A stretch of DNA of 64,000 nt from Monilinia fructicola (lineage: Eukaryota > Ascomycota > Leotiomycetes > Helotiales > Sclerotiniaceae). Position numbers and translations under genes: made by a program. The notes beneath the pieces were generated by a model that worked only from the letters and a program-made list of their open reading frames with translations, had not been told where the DNA came from and did no database searches. Shown piece by piece: positions 57,817 through 64,000 of this stretch (positions are counted from its first letter, which is position 1; every line of letters begins with the position of its first letter). The DNA is taken from positions 2,829,501 to 2,893,500 of the forward strand of contig VICG01000001.1 of NCBI GenBank assembly GCA_008692225.1. The letters are read 5' to 3'.

Positions 57817-60078
57817 GGTTGCGGTGTGAGCTAATTGAATGGTTTAATAGTGAAGTGTGGTATTTATGTTTCTACAAGATATCATGTTCAATCATTGTAT
57901 TCTTCTTCATTGATGGAAAACAGCCCCTTGTTCTGATGAATTAGCCTCTGAACAATCGCATTGTAATCTCAAAGTCGCTTAACATAGGGGACGATAAAGA
58001 ATTTTGAGCGAGCCTATTGTTCGACTGCGATGGTTTCTTTGTTGATTCAGTCACTGGAACTGGAGAAGAACAATGATCGAGTATGGTAAGCTCTTTGGAG
58101 ACAGAGACCCCCAGATCAACAGCTATGAGAATTCCTTTCAACTGAACTACCATTCCCGGAACAATAATGTATAGGAGAGCAATAGAGAAGTTTTGAACTA
58201 CGCCTGGCATTCAAAGTCTGCTGATTATTGTTATCCAGCCAGTACAATTCAACTGAAGGAGAATCACATAATACACAGTGGGAATTCCCCATGATATCGC
58301 GGCCCCAGCGTAAAACGTGCAAATCATTACTCCAGATTTGCGCACTTTAGTGGAGGGCCAGCCATTCGCCTACGTCTGATTGTATCAGCTCGAGAAAACT
58401 ACTTTCGAGGCTGGATTCTGTTTCCAATTCAGACACGTATCTTGAAGAGTATCGATAGCTTCTGAAAGCCCTCGTCTCAGAAGATGTTGCGAGGGTCAAA
58501 CTACTCTCGAACGCACATACTAGAGGAGTGATATAACATTCAAACTGCTGCTCCTTCGCTCTGCAAACTAATGAATGCAGTATATCTGTTTCATAAGGTT
58601 TGAGAAGCAATCACAGCTCCCCCACCAAACAAAGGTTAATTGATTATGTATGTGATCCGCAAAATAACCTTTGCTTGGTAGCGGGAGGAGGGGGAGCGGA
58701 GGCAGAACATCTTGCGTTTATAAAGCTTGTTGATTTCCGAGATGAGAAGCAGGCCCAATTGTGGTCACAGAGGATCGTCAATGCCAGCCCACGCTTTGTG
58801 TGAATGGTCAATTATGTCGTAAGCTTAAAGTACTCACCGAGCAATAAGCACCCACGCTATTCAGCCCAGCTCACTTCAAGTATTACTGTAATAACTTGAT
58901 GGCGTATTCGCGTTCATCAATGATGACCGGGATTTGATGATGAGGAGTTGCAAATATATCAATGAACACAAGCCCTGTTCCGGCTCCCCATCGGATGTTA
59001 AAAGCTCGGGTGTGCTATACGAGCAGTCAAAACACCTGGATACATGCCGAACAGCCTAGCTGTAGGTGAATACACGCACATAAACGCAGTTTTTCTTTCT
59101 CCGGGAAATTGATGGTCTTTCCAGAGACATATCACGAATAAGTGATGACCAAACTACTCAACAAGTAAACCGATGGCAATTAAAACATGGAAGATAAGTC
59201 CTTTGAACCAACTAGTACGGAACTTCCCCTCGCAGATAGTTCGGTTACAATCAGAACTAAGTCGGTTGGAGTATGTAGCGAATCTAGCGATATAGACTAA
59301 TTGGCGCTAATCGAGAAACAAATCTGGCTTGATGGATGAACTCAGAACCTGCAACGGTCACATCAGATCCGATGATGTTCTGAACTTCACATAGCATGAA
59401 CTGTTCTATTTTGAACTCCTTCAAACATCAGCCCGGAGAATATTTGTGGTCGTTCCCAACGAAGTCCGATGAAGAGAGGTTCGTTCATCGTTTCCCATAA
59501 GCAGGGCATTACAGGGGGGGCTAAGGCTAATCTCTTAGTACCGTTTGAAAAAAAGTTAAATAAAAAGATTTGGGACCAAATTTAAGAATTCTGTCACAAA
59601 AGTTAATCTTTTAGGATTAGCTGCTAGCTCTCATGTGACGCTCTGTCGAGAAGAGCAACATTGAGGTTACTCTTTTCGATCAATATCTGATTACAGATGG
59701 AATTAAAGATTGGATTAGCTGCACGGCAAAAATTAAATTGACAAAAATCGAGTGCTGTGCATAGCAATGGCCCCCATATCAATCATGCTCAGGCAACGCT
59801 CTCAGCCTCTTGTCACAATGTGCAACAATCAGCATTTCACATTCATCTTCCCTGGAACACAATTAATTCTCATGCTGCATGAGTATGACGAGATTGTTAG
59901 TCCGTTAACAATCAAGCCTCACAACCTTAACCTTACCACTTTACCACTTTACCACTTTACCTATATGGAATAAGCCTCGTGAATATGAATATCTATATCA
60001 TGTCGCCGCATCCCTTCTGTTGCTACGCATAGTGTTCTCATACCTGACTCCTCCCATTAAGTGTCCGAAGAAACCGAA
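57817..60078. other. Spacer, no firm gene
   Basis: Short minus-strand frames at 57941-58210, 58116-58322 and 58347-58610 overlap in different frames and might be a decayed gene, but no domain is visible. 59510-59640 has A-rich runs. CCACTTTA is repeated at 59935-59960. The right end contains the GPCR promoter. Confidence 0.45.
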
Positions 60079-61382
60079 ATGGTCTATGATAGTGTTTCGG
60101 CGTCGATAGCCCTGGCTGGAAGTACACTTTCGGCTATCACCACATTATTTGTCTTGATTTGTTTTGCTATTTGGCGTGATTCTCAGAAATCATTCCGGCA
60201 TGCTCTGGTCTTTAACTTAGCTCTTGCTGGTAAGTTAACGTCCCTACCCAAGAAACATGCACCAGTAAACATAGGTTCAAGAACATTGAAACTAATTGCC
60301 CATTGTAGACTTCATCAATTCCTCTTCCAATACAGTGTCAGGAATTATCTACATCCATAATCACGAATTGCTGGCGGGACCAGCGTGTACCTTCGATGGA
60401 TGGATAGGCCAGCTTTCTGTGCAAGCTACTGACTTTTCCATCCTAGCAATCAGTCTGGTAACTTTAACGGTTGTCCTCCAGAAGAATTGCGCGACTGAAG
60501 CATCTACGCTCAGCAAAACTTTGATATGTCTCTCTGTATGGGTTGTTCCGTTGATCACCAGCACGGTGGCCGCATCCCTGGGTGAGATGAAGCCGGTTAG
60601 TGGAAATTGGTGCTGGATTGCCAAGGACCGCATGTAAGTACAAAAACCAATGAATGGATTATCCCTGAGCCCTATGTCTATCCCAGAAAGAGTTCCCATC
60701 CCCAGCCCACCATGATGAGCAATAACTAATGCCCAAAATTTGCCAGTGATCTCCGTTACGGCCTTACTCACGGTTGGCGATTCGCCATTATGCTCACCAC
60801 CATCTTCGTGTACACCTACATTTGGCGGTACTTGAGCCGCTCTGGGCTAAGATTCAGTGATGGCAGTTCTAACGGAAGTCAAATCAAGAGAAAGTGGTAC
60901 CAACGCAAAAATTCCACACAATTACAAAATGGAGATTCGACAGAAAACCTATCTACACCACTATCTTCTTTCAACACTCGGACCGGCGAAGATGATCAGG
61001 GCAATAAGACTCAAGTTATCCGTACCGAGACGACAGTTGCAAGCGATTATATCCTAGAGCAAAAAAAGAAGACGGAGCGAGAGATCAAACACATGGTGAG
61101 AATTCTTGATGGCCTTCACGCACCATTTCCTATAGCTAGCATTGATGTGTTTACTTACATCATTCATAGCTTCTACTCAGCGGATATCCCATCATGTATA
61201 TCATTCTCTGGATCCCAAGCATTGTGAATCGCATAATCGAGGCTACGGGCTCGACAGCTGTATCCCCAAGGACCTTGAACCTCTTGCAGGTTCCAGCGCA
61301 GTTTGTGGGGTTTTGCAATGCTGTCACCTATAGTTTGATTCTGATATGGAGGGGAAGGTTGAGAAGTGGTGCGGTAAAATAA
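60079..61382 (+). CDS. G protein-coupled receptor, cAMP-receptor/Git3-like
   Basis: Seven-transmembrane receptor of the fungal cAMP-receptor-like/Git3-like type at the plasma membrane. Four exons (60079-60229, 60309-60633, 60747-61095, 61170-61382) with introns of 79, 113 and 74 nt join to 345 aa with no frame problem. Helices include SIALAGSTLSAITTLFVLIC, the DFINSSSNTVSGIIYIHNHE segment, GQLSVQATDFSILAISLVTL, LSKTLICLSVWVVPLITSTV, the loop GNWCWIAKDRIDLRYGLTHG (Cys likely disulfide-bonded to that in GPACTFDG), WRFAIMLTTIFVYTYIWRYL, and after a 100-residue Ser/Asn/Lys-rich third loop LLLSGYPIMYIILWIPSIVN plus VGFCNAVTYSLILIWRGRL. The ATG at 60079 is the first in frame. Ligand unknown; carbon-source or light sensing are possibilities in the wider family. 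Exact class is uncertain. Confidence 0.87.
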
Positions 61383-62396
61383 ATGTACATAGCGTGATGA
61401 TTTAGCTTGATGATTTAGCGTGACGATTTAGCGTTCATGATTGTATGTAATATACGGCTGTATGTATTATATGGATGTTTGTAGTATTAATCATAATGTA
61501 TTTCACGATTTTGCTTTTGTAAAGAAGTGCCCTCAACCACTCTCACTGGATCTGTACAGTTTTTCGCGGAATCAAGTATGCCAGTTGAGATTACTAGAGG
61601 GGCATCTTCTGCACTTCAATCATCTTGTCCTTTCTGGTAATGTAAGCTTGAAATTTGTCCTCTTCTCGTCTAATCCACTTGGACAATCGTATGTCAGTAT
61701 AGCATTGTCAAATGACTTCTCAAGTAATCAACGTACCGCCTTCTCTTCTCTATAAACAAAAGCGTCCTTCGACAAGTCAAACCCAAGCAACTCTGGGAAA
61801 TATAAGTCCCTTCGGATATTCAGTGCACAGGTTTCCCGCGACCAACACTATGTCTATCGTCAGGAGCTCCAAGAATTTCAATTTATGTGCTACTTTCTAG
61901 GTAGTGGTAGCAACATGGTAATTGCCAAATTGTACCCAAGGCGTTACCAATGAATGATCGACAACATTCAGATGCTGAGAAGAATATTAATAATGAGAGT
62001 ATTTTAAAAGTCTAGTAAAATCTTGTATTCTTTCTTGGTTGTGAGGAGATCAGGGTTGGAGAGACGGCACGGTTGAGGAATGACCCTTAGAACTAATTAT
62101 ACCTAGACGATAGAACTTGGCTCAGAAAGCTAAGGATTGCCAACAGGTGTACAAGGATATACCAAACATACCAGCGGGATTAAATAGAATAGAATATAAT
62201 ATTGAACTAATTTCAAATGAGAATGTTGTTATCATCCGTACCTAAATTTTGCGCTGGCAAAAGAGCAAAGCAACCCAACTCAGAAGTGTAAGCAAAAAAG
62301 TTGATTATCATCGTGAAGTATAACGCCTTGAATGTCGCCTCCGATCATTAGAGAACACGAACTAACTCATATCCTCTAAGACATTTGAAAATACCG
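61383..62396. other. Convergent 3' spacer
   Basis: No gene seen. 61390-61440 contains GATTTAGCTTGAT-type short repeats just after the GPCR stop. Confidence 0.55.

Positions 62397-64000
<1,604 letters not shown>

Noticed and set aside
60361..60771. 136-codon minus-strand frame
   Set aside because: Antisense to GPCR exons.

Overview
This window reads as nuclear DNA of a filamentous ascomycete (Pezizomycotina, possibly a leotiomycete). Genes carry short GT..AG introns of about 50-110 nt, there is a single dispersed 5S rRNA gene, and gene islands alternate with strongly AT-rich blocks that hold decayed repeats, as expected in genomes with repeat-induced point mutation (RIP). The gene set is typically fungal: an SREBP with a DUF2014-type tail, a Rieske-bearing nitrite reductase, a PDR drug pump, a fungal rhodopsin-domain (PTH11-like) membrane protein and a 2,3-dihydroxybenzoate decarboxylase-like enzyme.

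Layout. 0.8-2.3 kb (-): stand-alone SRA/YDG methyl-DNA reader-like protein. 2.4-7.1 kb: gene-poor, microsatellites. 7.1-7.7 kb (+): small coiled-coil protein. 8.8-9.8 kb (-): alpha/beta hydrolase. 9.8-15.9 kb: gene-poor, with a 1.0 kb inverted-repeat element flanked by TA. 15.9-18.8 kb (+): SREBP. 20.0-23.8 kb (+): nitrite reductase with a hexanucleotide expansion inside an intron. 24.8-29.3 kb (-): PDR-type ABC transporter. 29.3-34.0 kb: mostly unassigned, with a BTB-like relic. 34.0-35.9 kb (+): rhodopsin-domain membrane protein. 37.0-38.3 kb (-): decayed RING/IBR gene cut off at an AT-rich block. 39.1-40.1 kb (-): unknown gene. 41.0-43.1 kb (-): bZIP factor. 44.1-44.6 kb: MITE-like element flanked by TAA. 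46.4-47.6 kb (-): CCR4-NOT subunit CAF40/RCD1. 48.6-51.9 kb (-): Na+/Ca2+ exchanger. 52.8-56.4 kb (+): condensin subunit BRN1, whose 885-nt intron contains a complete 5S rRNA gene. 57.3-57.8 kb (-): small unknown protein. 60.1-61.4 kb (+): GPCR. 62.4-63.4 kb (-): dihydroxybenzoate decarboxylase.

The genes do not form one pathway or operon-like cluster. Most are housekeeping or regulatory: chromatin (SRA protein, condensin), mRNA turnover (CAF40), sterol/oxygen response (SREBP), nitrogen assimilation (nitrite reductase) and ion transport. The rest are environmental-interface functions: drug efflux, two receptors and aromatic acid catabolism.

An important caveat is that many otherwise conserved genes are interrupted by 1-2 base indels, mostly in homopolymers, including the highly conserved CAF40. 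This looks more like consensus error in the underlying assembly than true gene death, so frames of the hydrolase, SREBP, nitrite reductase, ABC transporter, rhodopsin-domain protein, bZIP, CAF40 and exchanger must be joined across indels. The SRA protein, BRN1, the GPCR, the decarboxylase and the two small unknown genes read through cleanly.
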